A DNA stretch of 64,000 bases from Flavobacterium ammonificans (GCF_020886115.1 NZ_AP025185.1:2294001-2358000); one strand, 5' to 3'; numbered from the stretch's first letter, positions 46,445-58,078 are shown. Notes: a model not told the origin generated them from the sequence alone. Program-made: numbers and translations.

Positions 46445-48634
46445 TTATTTGGTAAACAACAGCTCTCTGTATTTAGTCAATGTCCATAATTCATTATCAA
46501 CTAATAATTCCAACTTATCACAATGGTTTCTAATGACATCAAAATAAGGTTTAACTTTATTACAATAGGCTTCAGCCATAGCTTGAGCATCTGATAACTG
46601 GTTCGCTTTTTTTCTTTCGTTGGTCATCTCTTCTACCTTAGTATTGATTCCTTCGATATGCGCCGAAATTTGTTTGATAATCGAGATTTGTTCTTTCGAA
46701 ACACTTTCGAAATCTTTCCCGAAAATTTCTTTCAATCCGCGTACATTCTCAATCAAATTATTTTGGTAACGAATAGCCGTCGGAATCACATGGTTGCGAG
46801 CAATATCTCCTAAAACTCGACCCTCAATTTGGATTTTTTTAGTATACTCTTCCAATTCAATTTCGTATCGTGCCTCAACTTCGATATGATTCATAATTCC
46901 TAATTCAGAAAATAAATCTAATGATTGCTTCGATGCTCTCGCTTTTAAGGCTTCTGGAGTTGTTTTGAAATTACTCAAACCTCTTTTAGCCGCTTCTTTT
47001 TCCCAAGCTTCACTGTATCCATCTCCCTCAAACAAGATTTTCTTAGACTGTTTGATATATTCTCTTAATACATTAAAAATAGCATCGTCTTTTTTCATGC
47101 CTTTTTCCTCAATCAAGGTATCTACCTCAATTTTAAATTGTCGCAATTGTTTTGCTACAATAGCATTTAAGGTAGTCATCGCATTGGAACAATTAGCAGA
47201 CGATCCCACCGCTCTAAATTCAAACTTATTTCCAGTAAAGGCAAATGGTGACGTTCTATTTCTATCGGTATTATCCAACATTAAGTCAGGAATTTTACCC
47301 ACAACATTCAATTTTAAATCAGTTTTTTCTTCAGGAGATAATTTTCCTGTAGTAACTCCTTCTAACTCAGCTAAAACTTTAGTCAAAGAATCACCAATAA
47401 ATACTGAAATAATTGCTGGTGGAGCCTCATTAGCACCAAGTCTGTGATCGTTACTTGCTGAAGCGATAGAAGCTCTTAGTAATGATTCATTATCGTTTAC
47501 CGCTTTAATAGTATTGATAAAGAAAGTTAAAAACTGCAAATTACTCATTGGAGTTTTACTTGGACTCAATAAATTAACACCCGTATCGGTAGCCAATGAC
47601 CAGTTGTTATGTTTTCCAGAGCCATTCACGCCTTTAAAAGGTTTTTCATGAAATAGTACTTTAAAATCATGACGTTCGGCTACTTTTTCCATCACATCCA
47701 TTAACAAACAGTTGTGATCGACAGCCAAATTAGTTTCTTCAAAAATTGGTGCCAATTCAAATTGGTTTGGCGCCACTTCATTATGACGTGTTTTAACTGG
47801 AATTCCAAGCAACATACATTCTTGTTCCAAATCTCTCATATAAGTTAACGCACGAGTTGGAATAGATCCAAAATAGTGGTCATCCAATTGCTGACCTTTA
47901 GCAGATGTGTGTCCTAATAAAGTTCTACCTGTCATCATCAAATCCGGGCGAGATTTAGCCAGAGAACGATCAATTAAAAAATATTCTTGCTCCCACCCTA
48001 AAGTAGCAGTAACTTTTTTTACATTCTTATCAAAATACTTACACACCTCAGTGGCCGCATCATCCATAACGGTTAATGCTCGTAACAAAGGTGTTTTATA
48101 ATCCAATGCTTCTCCCGTGTAAGAGATAAAAACAGTTGGTATACATAACGTAGTTCCAAAAATAAAAGCTGGTGAAGTTGGATCCCAGGCGGTATATCCT
48201 CTCGCTTCAAAAGTATTTCTAATTCCGCCGTTAGGAAAACTAGACGCATCTGGTTCTTGTTGTACCAATTGCGAACCACCAAACTTTTCGACAGGATCAC
48301 TTCCATCGTATGAAGTTTCAAAAAAAGCATCATGCTTTTCAGCAGTAGTCCCTGTTAAAGGTTGGAACCAATGCGTATAATGAGTTACTCCTTTAGACAA
48401 AGCCCATTCTTTCATTCCCATAGCTACATAATCAGCTATTTTTCTGTCTATTTTAGTGCCGTGTTGAATTGCTCCTTGCACCGCTTTATAAGCTTCTGAA
48501 GTTAAATACTGCTTCATTGCTTTGGAATTAAATACATTGGAACCAAAAATTACTGATTTTTTTTCAGCTTCTTCAAATTGGAAAGGCTTTCGAGTAGATG
48601 CTTCTCTAAGCGCTTGAAAACGTAGTGTTGACAT
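46445..48634 (-). CDS. glnN: Glutamine synthetase type III (GlnN)
   Basis: A 729-residue GSIII, the large form typical of Bacteroidota and cyanobacteria. It makes glutamine from glutamate, ammonia and ATP. Landmarks are THYTHWFQPLTGTTAEKHDA, TRHNEVAPNQFELAP, FKGVNGSGKHNNWSL (ammonia and ATP site) and NDHRLGANEAPPAI. The start at 48634 (MSTLRFQAL) is chosen. The extra 33 residues of the longer frame cross the promoter and are not family-like. It is divergent from a type II glutamine synthetase, so one intergenic region controls both. Confidence 0.95.
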   Translation of the reverse strand: MSTLRFQALREASTRKPFQFEEAEKKSVIFGSNVFNSKAMKQYLTSEAYKAVQGAIQHGTKIDRKIADYVAMGMKEWALSKGVTHYTHWFQPLTGTTAEKHDAFFETSYDGSDPVEKFGGSQLVQQEPDASSFPNGGIRNTFEARGYTAWDPTSPAFIFGTTLCIPTVFISYTGEALDYKTPLLRALTVMDDAATEVCKYFDKNVKKVTATLGWEQEYFLIDRSLAKSRPDLMMTGRTLLGHTSAKGQQLDDHYFGSIPTRALTYMRDLEQECMLLGIPVKTRHNEVAPNQFELAPIFEETNLAVDHNCLLMDVMEKVAERHDFKVLFHEKPFKGVNGSGKHNNWSLATDTGVNLLSPSKTPMSNLQFLTFFINTIKAVNDNESLLRASIASASNDHRLGANEAPPAIISVFIGDSLTKVLAELEGVTTGKLSPEEKTDLKLNVVGKIPDLMLDNTDRNRTSPFAFTGNKFEFRAVGSSANCSNAMTTLNAIVAKQLRQFKIEVDTLIEEKGMKKDDAIFNVLREYIKQSKKILFEGDGYSEAWEKEAAKRGLSNFKTTPEALKARASKQSLDLFSELGIMNHIEVEARYEIELEEYTKKIQIEGRVLGDIARNHVIPTAIRYQNNLIENVRGLKEIFGKDFESVSKEQISIIKQISAHIEGINTKVEEMTNERKKANQLSDAQAMAEAYCNKVKPYFDVIRNHCDKLELLVDNELWTLTKYRELLFTK

Positions 48635-48677
48635 GTTTATAATTTTAAGTAATGAGAATTCTTTTTCACTTACATAG

Positions 48678-48708
48678 CAAATATAATAATATAATTTAAG
48701 TGATACAA
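48678..48708 (-). promoter_or_regulatory. glnN promoter
   Basis: TTG (48708-48706) and TATATTTG (48685-48678) on the minus strand with a 20-base spacer: both elements match the flavobacterial consensus. The leader is about 37 bases. Confidence 0.62.
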
Positions 48709-48845
48709 TTGCGAATTTATATTTTATTGCCATATAAAATTATATTTTTTAAAATATACCCCCCACTAAATTGAGGTTATGTGAAAAGTATATATTTAAA
48801 AAATAAAAAACACCCCCTTTTTTTTTACCACTTAAAAAAAATAAT

Positions 48846-48853
48846 TAAATTTG
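48846..48853 (+). promoter_or_regulatory. -7 box of the type II glutamine synthetase gene
   Basis: TAAATTTG, 38 bases before the ATG. Upstream there is no TTG; instead there is an A/T/C-only stretch with CCCCC and T9 runs, so an activator may replace the -33 contact. Confidence 0.5.
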
Positions 48854-48890
48854 CATCTACTTTAGAACAACACATTTAAATCAGATTATC

Positions 48891-49907
48891 ATGGCAAAAA
48901 TTAAATTAGAATACCTTTGGTTAGATGGATACGAACCAACACAGAACTTAAGAAGTAAAACAAAAGTTGAAGAACACGAGAATTTTCAAGGAACTTTAGC
49001 TGAACTAAGCAATTGGTCTTTTGACGGTTCGTCAACCAAGCAAGCTGAAGGTGGTTCTTCAGATTGTCTTTTAGTTCCTGTTGCTATTTATCCAGATCCA
49101 ACGCGTGTTAATGGCTATTTAGTTATGTCAGAAGTTATGTATGCTGACGGTACGCCGCATCCTTCTAATGGTAGAGCAACTATCGACGACGAAGATGACG
49201 ATTTCTGGTTTGGTTTTGAACAAGAATATTTCATCATGGATACTAAAACGTTATTGCCTTTAGGATTCCCTGTTGGAGGTTACCCTGCACCACAAGGTAT
49301 GTACTACTGTTCTGTTGGTGGAAAAAATACTCACGGAAGAAAATTAGTTGAAGAGCATGCTGATTTATGTATTGCTGCTGGAATTAACTTCGAAGGAATT
49401 AACCAAGAAGTAGCTTGTGGACAATGGGAATTCCAATTGTTTGCTAAAGGAGCTAAAAAGGCAGGTGATGAAATTTGGGTTGCTAGATACTTATTAGATC
49501 GTTTGACAGAAAAATACGGTTACTATATTGAATACCACCCAAAACCTCTTGGTGACACTGATTGGAATGGTTCTGGTATGCACGCTAACTTCTCCAATAC
49601 TGTTTTAAGAACTTGTGGAGATCAAGCTACTTATGAAAGAATCTGCGAGGCTTTCCGTCCTGTTACCAAAGAACACATAGCTGTTTATGGTGCTTACAAC
49701 GACTTACGTTTAACAGGTAAACACGAAACTGCTTCAATCCACGATTTCTCATACGGAGTATCTGATAGAGGAGCTTCAATTCGTATTCCATTAATCACTG
49801 TTCAAAAAGGTTGGAAAGGTTGGTTAGAAGATAGAAGACCGGCTTCAAACGGAGACCCATACAAAATTGCTGCTAGAATTATCAAAACTGTTAAATCGGC
49901 TTTGTAA
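48891..49907 (+). CDS. glnA: Glutamine synthetase type II (eukaryotic-type)
   Basis: A 338-residue GSII. It has the beta-grasp N-terminus (KLEYLWLDGYEPTQNLR, SNWSFDGSSTKQAEG) and catalytic core FGFEQEYFIM, YCSVGGKNTHGRKLVEEH, GINQEVACGQWEFQL, DWNGSGMHANF and SYGVSDRGASIRIP. It lacks the Tyr adenylylation loop of type I enzymes, so control is expected at transcription. It is divergent from GSIII (256 bases between starts), an unusual coupling of two non-homologous-length glutamine synthetases that probably serve different nitrogen states. A terminator follows. Confidence 0.93.
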   Translation: MAKIKLEYLWLDGYEPTQNLRSKTKVEEHENFQGTLAELSNWSFDGSSTKQAEGGSSDCLLVPVAIYPDPTRVNGYLVMSEVMYADGTPHPSNGRATIDDEDDDFWFGFEQEYFIMDTKTLLPLGFPVGGYPAPQGMYYCSVGGKNTHGRKLVEEHADLCIAAGINFEGINQEVACGQWEFQLFAKGAKKAGDEIWVARYLLDRLTEKYGYYIEYHPKPLGDTDWNGSGMHANFSNTVLRTCGDQATYERICEAFRPVTKEHIAVYGAYNDLRLTGKHETASIHDFSYGVSDRGASIRIPLITVQKGWKGWLEDRRPASNGDPYKIAARIIKTVKSAL

Positions 49908-49926
49908 TCTATTTCCAATTATATTA

Positions 49927-49960
49927 AAAAAGTGCCTTTCAAAAGAAGGCACTTTTTTTT
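49927..49960 (+). terminator. Terminator after the GSII gene
   Basis: AAAAGTGCCTT, loop TCAAAAG, AAGGCACTTTT, then a T-run. Confidence 0.85.
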
Positions 49961-50006
49961 GTGCTAAATTTTCAAACTCCTGTCTTTTAAAATCTTATAA
50001 AAACCT

Positions 50007-50014
50007 TATTTTTG
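50007..50014 (+). promoter_or_regulatory. -7 box of the DUF1543 gene
   Basis: TATTTTTG ends five bases before the ATG at 50020. If this is used, the message would be leaderless or nearly so. Confidence 0.45.
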
Positions 50015-50019
50015 TTTTT

Positions 50020-50583
50020 ATGACAAATGCACTAAAATTATATATGGTTATGCTGGGATGTACTCCCAAAGGCCGTTTTACAGAACAACACGATATATTT
50101 TTCGGTATAGGAAATTCTCTCAAAGAATTAGTGCCGCACATGAAATCTTTTTGGCCTGAAGCCAAAGGCAAAATTCATATCGATGCATGGCGCGAAGTTA
50201 CAACTGTAGATGGTTTTTCGATAACTATCGAACCTAAAAATGCATCAACAACTAAAGACCAATTATTCTTTATAAATCTAGGAGGGTACAAAGAAAATGA
50301 ATTTGAAGAATACCATTATAAAACACTAGCAGTTGCCGAAAGTCTAGGGTTAGCCTCAAAAGTTGCCAAAGCAACTACTTTTTACAAACACTATAGTTTT
50401 GAAGGTGCCACCTCTCATATTGACGATAAGTACGGAATTGATGTAGACGAAATTTATAATGTAGCAGATATTTTAGCTCCCATTTTTAAAGACCATTATT
50501 CTTTAAAAATAACTCCAACAGAAGTTCCTTTACCAGAAGATGTTCAGCATATTGGCTATTTAAAAATAGACAAGATTGTATAA
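50020..50583 (+). CDS. DUF1543 family protein
   Basis: A 187-residue protein beginning MTNALKLYMVMLGCTPKGR. The N-terminal half carries the DUF1543 pattern (FTEQHDIFFGIGNSLKELVP; KGKIHIDAWREVTTVDGFSI), and the second half (LFFINLGGYKENEFEEYHYK) looks like a repeated version of the same fold. Cytosolic; function unknown. The earlier in-frame start at 49867 lies inside the GSII gene and is rejected. Followed by a hairpin terminator shared with the convergent esterase. Confidence 0.8.
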   Translation: MTNALKLYMVMLGCTPKGRFTEQHDIFFGIGNSLKELVPHMKSFWPEAKGKIHIDAWREVTTVDGFSITIEPKNASTTKDQLFFINLGGYKENEFEEYHYKTLAVAESLGLASKVAKATTFYKHYSFEGATSHIDDKYGIDVDEIYNVADILAPIFKDHYSLKITPTEVPLPEDVQHIGYLKIDKIV

Positions 50584-50587
50584 AATT

Positions 50588-50620
50588 AAAAAGACCTTTC
50601 AGTGAAAGGTCTTTTTTTTT
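50588..50620. terminator. Bidirectional terminator between DUF1543 gene and esterase
   Basis: AAAAAGACCTTTC, loop AGT, GAAAGGTCTTTTT, with T-run on the plus side. Confidence 0.85.
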
Positions 50621-51483
50621 TATTTTACAATAGATTGTTGATTGCCTCTAAGAATTTTATCGAAAAACAAAACATGATAAGGCAATGCATTTTCCCAATA
50701 TTCCCATGTATGTGCACCTGGACGTTCCGTATAATCGTGAGGCACTTTTTGATACACCAATCGGCGATGTAATTCACGGTTGGTTTCAATTAAAAAATCA
50801 TCCACACCACAATCTAAAATTAAAGGGAGTTGGTTGTTTTTCATTTTATCTACCATTCCTAAGACAGCATTGGAACTAAATAGATCAGGGGAAGGATTGA
50901 TTCCAAAAACAGGTTCAATCAATTTTAAAATACCGTCTTTAGGTTCTCTATTTAACATCGTACTCATATCGGCAACTCCACTCATACTTCCTGCGGCACA
51001 AAATAAATCAGGATGCTTTGTTGCAAGCGATAGAGCACCATGTCCTCCCATAGAAAGCCCCGTAATTACACGTCCTTTTTTATCTTTAATTGTTCTGTAG
51101 CTAGCATCAATTTTTTGAATTACCTCTTGAGTGATATATGTTTCAAACTGGCTCCCCTTATTTACTGGACTATCCAAATAAAAACTAAAGGTTTCACCTT
51201 CGGGCATCACTATAATAATATTATATTGATCTGATAAATTTTGAATTAACGATTTATTTGGAGTTTTGGACAACCAATCAGAAAAATGACCATACGCTCC
51301 ATGTAATAAATAGAGAACCGGAAAATTGGTTTTAGATTTAGCATACACATTAGGCAAAACTACTGCTGCTTTATAAGTTTTATTCATTGCCAAACTTGGT
51401 ATTTGAAGCGTATCTACCACAGCAGCATGGGATACAATCACATTAAGCAAACATAATAAAAGGAATAAATAGATTTTTTTCAT
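50620..51483 (-). CDS. Exported esterase (alpha/beta hydrolase, antigen 85/FrmB type)
   Basis: A 287-residue hydrolase with a signal peptide (residues 1-20, ending VSHAA). Nucleophile elbow GLSMGGHGALSLA (about residues 129-141), Asp in LILDCGVDDFLIE (about 222), His in RPGAHTWEYW (about 256). It starts at 51483, since the longer frame from 51564 runs into a non-coding gap. Related to S-formylglutathione hydrolase and the feruloyl-esterase D group; as an exported protein it probably removes acyl groups from a carbohydrate or lipid outside the cytoplasm. Confidence 0.85.
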   Translation of the reverse strand: MKKIYLFLLLCLLNVIVSHAAVVDTLQIPSLAMNKTYKAAVVLPNVYAKSKTNFPVLYLLHGAYGHFSDWLSKTPNKSLIQNLSDQYNIIIVMPEGETFSFYLDSPVNKGSQFETYITQEVIQKIDASYRTIKDKKGRVITGLSMGGHGALSLATKHPDLFCAAGSMSGVADMSTMLNREPKDGILKLIEPVFGINPSPDLFSSNAVLGMVDKMKNNQLPLILDCGVDDFLIETNRELHRRLVYQKVPHDYTERPGAHTWEYWENALPYHVLFFDKILRGNQQSIVK

Positions 51484-51803
51484 CTTATTTAATTTAGGTT
51501 TTAGATTAGACCTTTCCAAAAAATTCAAAAAGCAGTATAGCAATATGAAAATTTTGAACTGCAATTTACACTATTTTTAAAAGAGAAAGTACCATTGATT
51601 ACTAATTCTAAAAAAGAGAGTAACATCCGATTAAGAAATTAAAAAACTTAACGAAACACCAACAAACAAATAACAAAAAGTTAACACAATAGTAGTCAAT
51701 GTTATATGATCTTTGTTGATATAATAAACTGGTTATTTATTATATTGGTTTTGGTTAGTTTTTTAAATGCCGATTACTTTGGGGAGTAATCGGCATTTTT
51801 TAT
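51484..51803. other. 320-base gap without a gene
   Basis: No convincing reading frame. The left part is A-rich. The right part (51700-51797) has two hairpins, a promoter-like box and a T-run in plus direction, listed as a possible small RNA. Confidence 0.7.
51700..51800 (+). ncRNA. Possible small RNA with terminator hairpin
   Basis: An imperfect -7 box (GATCTTTG at 51709-51716) is followed by a perfect hairpin ATAATAAA-CTGGTTA-TTTATTAT (51721-51743) and a strong GC-containing hairpin ATGCCGATTACT / AGTAATCGGCAT with T6 after it. The T-run is on the plus side, opposite to both flanking genes, which both run leftwards; so the hairpin ends some plus-strand transcript that starts in the gap. It could still also stop the leftward hydrolase. 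No expression evidence. Confidence 0.35.
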
Positions 51804-52589
51804 TTATCGATTAACCTTAATAAAGGAAAGTACTTTAGCATTAAACACATTAGGTTGCTCTACATTAACAACATGTCCTGAATTCTGAATTACACATAGT
51901 TGAGAACTTCGGTAATGACTTTGCACTACTTTACGCACGGAAGGTAAAAACATATAATCTTCTTCTCCCATTACATACAAAGTAGGGATATTCAATTCTA
52001 CTTGGCGAAACCATCGCAAAACCGGATTAATTTCGGCAGTTAATTTGAACCATTTAATGAATTCTTTTTGGTACAATTTTTTTGCTTCGTTTATAAACAG
52101 AATTCGAGATTGCTTGTGATTTTTATTAGGCATTATCACAAAAGCAAAAAAGCGATACAATACCAAATAAGGTAATATATACTTAAAAATATTTCCCACA
52201 AACATTAAAATTTGAGAACGGAAATTCATTTTAAGAATAGCACCACCCATAATCATACTTTGCACGCGTTCTGGGTACATTTCAGCCAATTGACGAATTA
52301 AAATTGTACCCAATGAAATTCCTACGAAATGTGATTTCTGTATTCGTAAATGATCCAATACTTCTAGAATGTCATTGGCAAGTGCCGAAAAAGTATATTT
52401 TTGTTTGAATGCCTTTTTCAAGTTGGTTTGAGAAGCTCCATGACCACGTAAATCCAACAACAATACATTATATTCTTTTTGAAAATCACGAATTTGTTTG
52501 AACCATATAGACGAACTGCCACCAGCCCCATGGACAAAAGTCACCCATTGGTCGCTATCTTTATTTTCGTAAATGGTAAAATTAATCAA
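51804..52589 (-). CDS. Alpha/beta hydrolase, cytosolic
   Basis: A 261-residue alpha/beta hydrolase of the BioH/haloperoxidase-like type. Oxyanion region FVHGAGGSSSIWFKQI (about residues 18-33), nucleophile elbow VGISLGTIL (about 94-102), Asp in YVMGEEDYMFLP (about 208), His in NSGHVVNVEQP (about 236). No signal peptide. It follows pyrF on the same strand (39 bases). Substrate unknown. Confidence 0.82.
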   Translation of the reverse strand: MINFTIYENKDSDQWVTFVHGAGGSSSIWFKQIRDFQKEYNVLLLDLRGHGASQTNLKKAFKQKYTFSALANDILEVLDHLRIQKSHFVGISLGTILIRQLAEMYPERVQSMIMGGAILKMNFRSQILMFVGNIFKYILPYLVLYRFFAFVIMPNKNHKQSRILFINEAKKLYQKEFIKWFKLTAEINPVLRWFRQVELNIPTLYVMGEEDYMFLPSVRKVVQSHYRSSQLCVIQNSGHVVNVEQPNVFNAKVLSFIKVNR

Positions 52590-52628
52590 GGATCTATTTT
52601 TTTGTAAATATAGAAATAAAAAAATAGC

Positions 52629-53441
52629 TTAACTCAAAATAGCCATCATTTCTTGCTGCATTTGTAAGGCTTCAGCTCTTGCTTTTTCAGCAAAATCAAT
52701 TCCATTTGAAGCATAAATAATCGCTCTCGACGAATTAATCAACAATCCCACATTAGCATTCATTCCGTATTTACAAACCTCAGATAGGCTTCCTCCTTGC
52801 GCTCCTACTCCAGGAACTAACAAGAAACTGTCCGGAACTATTTTTCTAATCTCTGTAAAATATTCTGCTTTGGTTGCACCCACAACATACATCAAATTGT
52901 GACTGTTTTTCCAAGATTTGGATGTTTCCAAAACTTGTTTGTACAATTCAGTTCCATTCACATTCAACGTTTGAAAATCAAACGCTCCTTCGTTAGAAGT
53001 CAAGGCCAACATAATTGTATGTTTGTCTTCGAATGCTAAAAATGGTTCTACCGAATCTTTACCCATATAGGGAGCCACAGTAACCGAATCAAAATTCAAA
53101 TCTTCAAAAAATGCTTTGGCATACATCGTAGACGTATTCCCAATATCGCCTCTTTTAGCATCGGCAATGGTGAAAATAGCTGGGTAGTTTTCGTTGATAT
53201 AACGAATTGTTTTTTCTAACGACAACCAACCTTTAATTCCATAAGCTTCATAAAAAGCGGTGTTGGGTTTATACGAAACTGCCAAATCATGAGTCGCATC
53301 AATAATGGCTTTGTTGAATTCAAAAATCGGATCTTCAGTTTCTAATAAATGCTGCGGAATCTTATTCAAATCCACATCCAAACCTACACATAGGAATGAT
53401 TTTTTGAGTTGAATTTGATCAATTAATTGTTGTGTTGTCAT
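52629..53441 (-). CDS. pyrF: Orotidine 5'-phosphate decarboxylase, type 2
   Basis: A 270-residue enzyme, the last step of UMP synthesis. [14 protein letters not shown] (substrate-binding Asp and Lys region), [20 protein letters not shown] (the catalytic DAKRGDI, about residues 87-106) and [15 protein letters not shown] are all present. It belongs to the longer type 2 group (PyrF2). Upstream is the CGCAAAGTT repeat array and the prfA terminator, so it is probably separately transcribed and leads the hydrolase gene. Confidence 0.94.
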   Translation of the reverse strand: MTTQQLIDQIQLKKSFLCVGLDVDLNKIPQHLLETEDPIFEFNKAIIDATHDLAVSYKPNTAFYEAYGIKGWLSLEKTIRYINENYPAIFTIADAKRGDIGNTSTMYAKAFFEDLNFDSVTVAPYMGKDSVEPFLAFEDKHTIMLALTSNEGAFDFQTLNVNGTELYKQVLETSKSWKNSHNLMYVVGATKAEYFTEIRKIVPDSFLLVPGVGAQGGSLSEVCKYGMNANVGLLINSSRAIIYASNGIDFAEKARAEALQMQQEMMAILS

Positions 53442-53458
53442 TGTTGTGTGTTTAAACG

Positions 53459-53491
53459 CAAAGTTCGCAAAGTTTTTCGCAAAGTTCGCGA
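53459..53491. repeat. CGCAAAGTT direct repeat array
   Basis: Four copies of CGCAAAGTT or CGCAAAG (two adjacent, then TTT, then two) in the pyrF upstream region. The motif is related to the inverted repeat at 39969-40026. It is too short and irregular for CRISPR. Confidence 0.7.
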
Positions 53492-53496
53492 TATGT

Positions 53497-53536
53497 TTTA
53501 AAAAAAAATGCCAAACTTAATTCTAGTATGGCATTT
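53497..53536 (-). terminator. prfA terminator
   Basis: Leftward hairpin AAATGCCA-TACTAGAATTAAGTT-TGGCATTT followed by a run of about nine Ts in minus direction. A perfect palindrome AGATAATTTTAAAATTATCT (53577-53596) lies just before it. Confidence 0.7.
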
Positions 53537-53627
53537 GATTTATTCTAAACTTAATATTTATTATTTTGATTATCAGAGATAATTTTAAAATTATCTTTAT
53601 CCTTTAATCTGTGGCAAACCAAAAAGA

Positions 53628-54704
53628 CTAAAAAACTTCGCTAGCTTCTTTCAGTTTCTCAGTATTGTTTACCAATTGCAATTCGTCAACAATTTTCTGA
53701 ATATCGCCATTCATAATGTTACCCAAATCATATAACGTCAACCCAATACGGTGATCCGTTACACGACCTTGCGCATAATTATAGGTACGAATTTTAGCTG
53801 AACGGTCACCTGAACTTACTTGAGAAGTACGCTTAGACGCATCTTCTTCTTGTTTCTTAGCCAATTCCATTTCGTACAAACGAGAGCGTAAAACCGTTAA
53901 CGCCTTATCTTTATTTTTATGTTGCGATTTCTGATCTTGACATTGTGCTACCAATCCAGTTGGAATGTGTGTCAAACGAACGGCTGATTTAGTCGTATTT
54001 ACCGATTGACCACCAGGCCCTGAAGAACAGAAGAAATCCACACGAACATCATTCATATCAATTTGCACATCAAACTCTTCCGCTTCTGGTAACACCATTA
54101 CTGTTGCTGCCGATGTGTGTACACGCCCTTGTGTTTCAGTTTGTGGTACACGTTGCACACGGTGAACTCCTGCTTCAAACTTCAAAGTTCCATATACATC
54201 TTCTCCAGTGACTTCAAAAATAACCTCTTTAAATCCACCAGAAGTTCCTTCGTTCATATCTACAACCGATGTTCTCCAGCCTCTACCCTCACAATATTTA
54301 GTGTACATACGGAACAAATCTCCTGCAAAAATACTCGCTTCGTCTCCACCAGTTCCAGCACGAACCTCTACCATTACATTTTTAGCATCTTCAGGATCTT
54401 TAGGGATCAACATGAATTTGATTTCTTCTTCTAGTTCTGGCAAACGCTCTTTAGCTTCGTCTAATTGCATTTTGGCCATTTCTACCATTTCAGCATCAGA
54501 TCCATCCGAAATTATTTCGTTGGCTTCATCAATATTAGCCATTAACAAAACATACTCGTCGCGTTTCTCGGCCAAGGCTTTCAATCCTTTATATTCTTGA
54601 TTCAATTGCACATAACGCTTCTGATCTGAAATTACATCAGGTTGAATAATCAAATCCGAAATCTCATCGAAACGTTGCTTTACTATTTGAAGTCTATCTA
54701 ACAT
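53628..54704 (-). CDS. prfA: Peptide chain release factor 1
   Basis: A 358-residue class I release factor that reads UAA and UAG. Codon-recognition domain and PVT-like loop region lie near residue 190 ([20 protein letters not shown]). The GGQ motif is [12 protein letters not shown] (about residues 231-242), followed by [10 protein letters not shown]. The C-terminal domain 4 [19 protein letters not shown] is complete. TATTTTTG promoter at 54728-54735. Confidence 0.96.
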   Translation of the reverse strand: MLDRLQIVKQRFDEISDLIIQPDVISDQKRYVQLNQEYKGLKALAEKRDEYVLLMANIDEANEIISDGSDAEMVEMAKMQLDEAKERLPELEEEIKFMLIPKDPEDAKNVMVEVRAGTGGDEASIFAGDLFRMYTKYCEGRGWRTSVVDMNEGTSGGFKEVIFEVTGEDVYGTLKFEAGVHRVQRVPQTETQGRVHTSAATVMVLPEAEEFDVQIDMNDVRVDFFCSSGPGGQSVNTTKSAVRLTHIPTGLVAQCQDQKSQHKNKDKALTVLRSRLYEMELAKKQEEDASKRTSQVSSGDRSAKIRTYNYAQGRVTDHRIGLTLYDLGNIMNGDIQKIVDELQLVNNTEKLKEASEVF

Positions 54705-54727
54705 CTTATTTTTCCTTTATTGGACGG

Positions 54728-54735
54728 CAAAAATA
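54728..54735 (-). promoter_or_regulatory. prfA -7 box
   Basis: TATTTTTG on the minus strand, 24 bases before the prfA ATG. Confidence 0.55.
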
Positions 54736-54778
54736 CAAAAAAGATTGCAGAATTAATTTCTGAATTTCAGATTTTTTA

Positions 54779-54855
54779 GGAGCTAGTTCCAGCTGTACGC
54801 TATATCTGTATCGGCGAACCCCGCCGCTACAGGATGCCGCTATCATCTGGGCTAA
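54779..54855. repeat. Dispersed repeat, copy 2 (structured)
   Basis: Starts GGAGCTAGTTCCAGCTGTAC and ends ATCTGGGCTAATTC, like copy 1 at 17600-17699. The interior is a near-perfect hairpin: ATCTGTATCGGCG paired with CGCCGCTACAGGAT around AACCC, unusually GC-rich for this genome. It lies between the divergent prfA and DUF6265 genes. Confidence 0.68.
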
Positions 54856-54912
54856 TTCAAATCTTTTCCTTAATATTGTATTCGTTTCAACAACCCTTTT
54901 AAATTTATCAAA

Positions 54913-55386
54913 ATGCGTCAAGTCTTTCTTTTTTTATCAATATGCCTATTGCTATTTTCGTGCACTAACAACTCAAAAAACGAAAAAATAAGAGCATCTC
55001 AATGGCTTTTAGGTCAATGGAAAAACACATCCGAAGAAGGAATTATAGCTGAAAATTGGAGCCAACCCAACGATAGTACCTTGATTGCAACTTCTTATTA
55101 CATCAAAGAAGAAGATACATTACATTTTGAAAATATTATTTTAAAAGAAACAGAGGGCGAATTAGTGTATGAAACCTCCATCAAAGGCCAAAACAATGAC
55201 AAACCCATTCTATTCCCTTTACTTTCAGAAACAGAGAATGAATTGATTTTTGAGAACCTCCAAAATGATTATCCTCAAAAAATCAAATACCAACGCAACT
55301 CAAAATCAGGAATTACTATTTCCGTTTCAGGAAAACAAGCTAAAAAAATAGTATCCGAACAATTTAAAATGACGAAAAGCAATTAA
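54913..55386 (+). CDS. Lipoprotein, DUF6265 family
   Basis: A 157-residue lipoprotein with lipobox LLFSC (Cys at about residue 17). The mature part matches the DUF6265 layout: WLLGQWKNTSEEGIIAENWS (about 32-51) and TLHFENIILKETEGELVYE. DUF6265 domains are small lipocalin-like barrels of unknown role. A hairpin terminator follows at about 55408-55442. No clear promoter box. Confidence 0.75.
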   Translation: MRQVFLFLSICLLLFSCTNNSKNEKIRASQWLLGQWKNTSEEGIIAENWSQPNDSTLIATSYYIKEEDTLHFENIILKETEGELVYETSIKGQNNDKPILFPLLSETENELIFENLQNDYPQKIKYQRNSKSGITISVSGKQAKKIVSEQFKMTKSN

Positions 55387-55407
55387 TATAGTTAAACTAA
55401 CTAAATG

Positions 55408-55442
55408 CAAAAAGCCGTCCCAATAATTGGAACGGCTTTTCT
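55408..55442. terminator. Bidirectional terminator between DUF6265 gene and katG
   Basis: AAAAAGCCGTCCCAAT and ATTGGAACGGCTTTT form a stem with one mismatch, between convergent stops. Confidence 0.75.
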
Positions 55443-55459
55443 AATCTATCTTTATTTGC

Positions 55460-58078
<2,619 letters not shown>

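Noticed and set aside
53459..53491. CRISPR-like array of CGCAAAGTT units
   Set aside because: Units are nine bases, spacing is irregular, and there are no unique spacers or cas genes.
54706..54921. A 71-residue minus-strand frame upstream of prfA
   Set aside because: It covers the prfA promoter box and the dispersed repeat, with no recognisable protein features.
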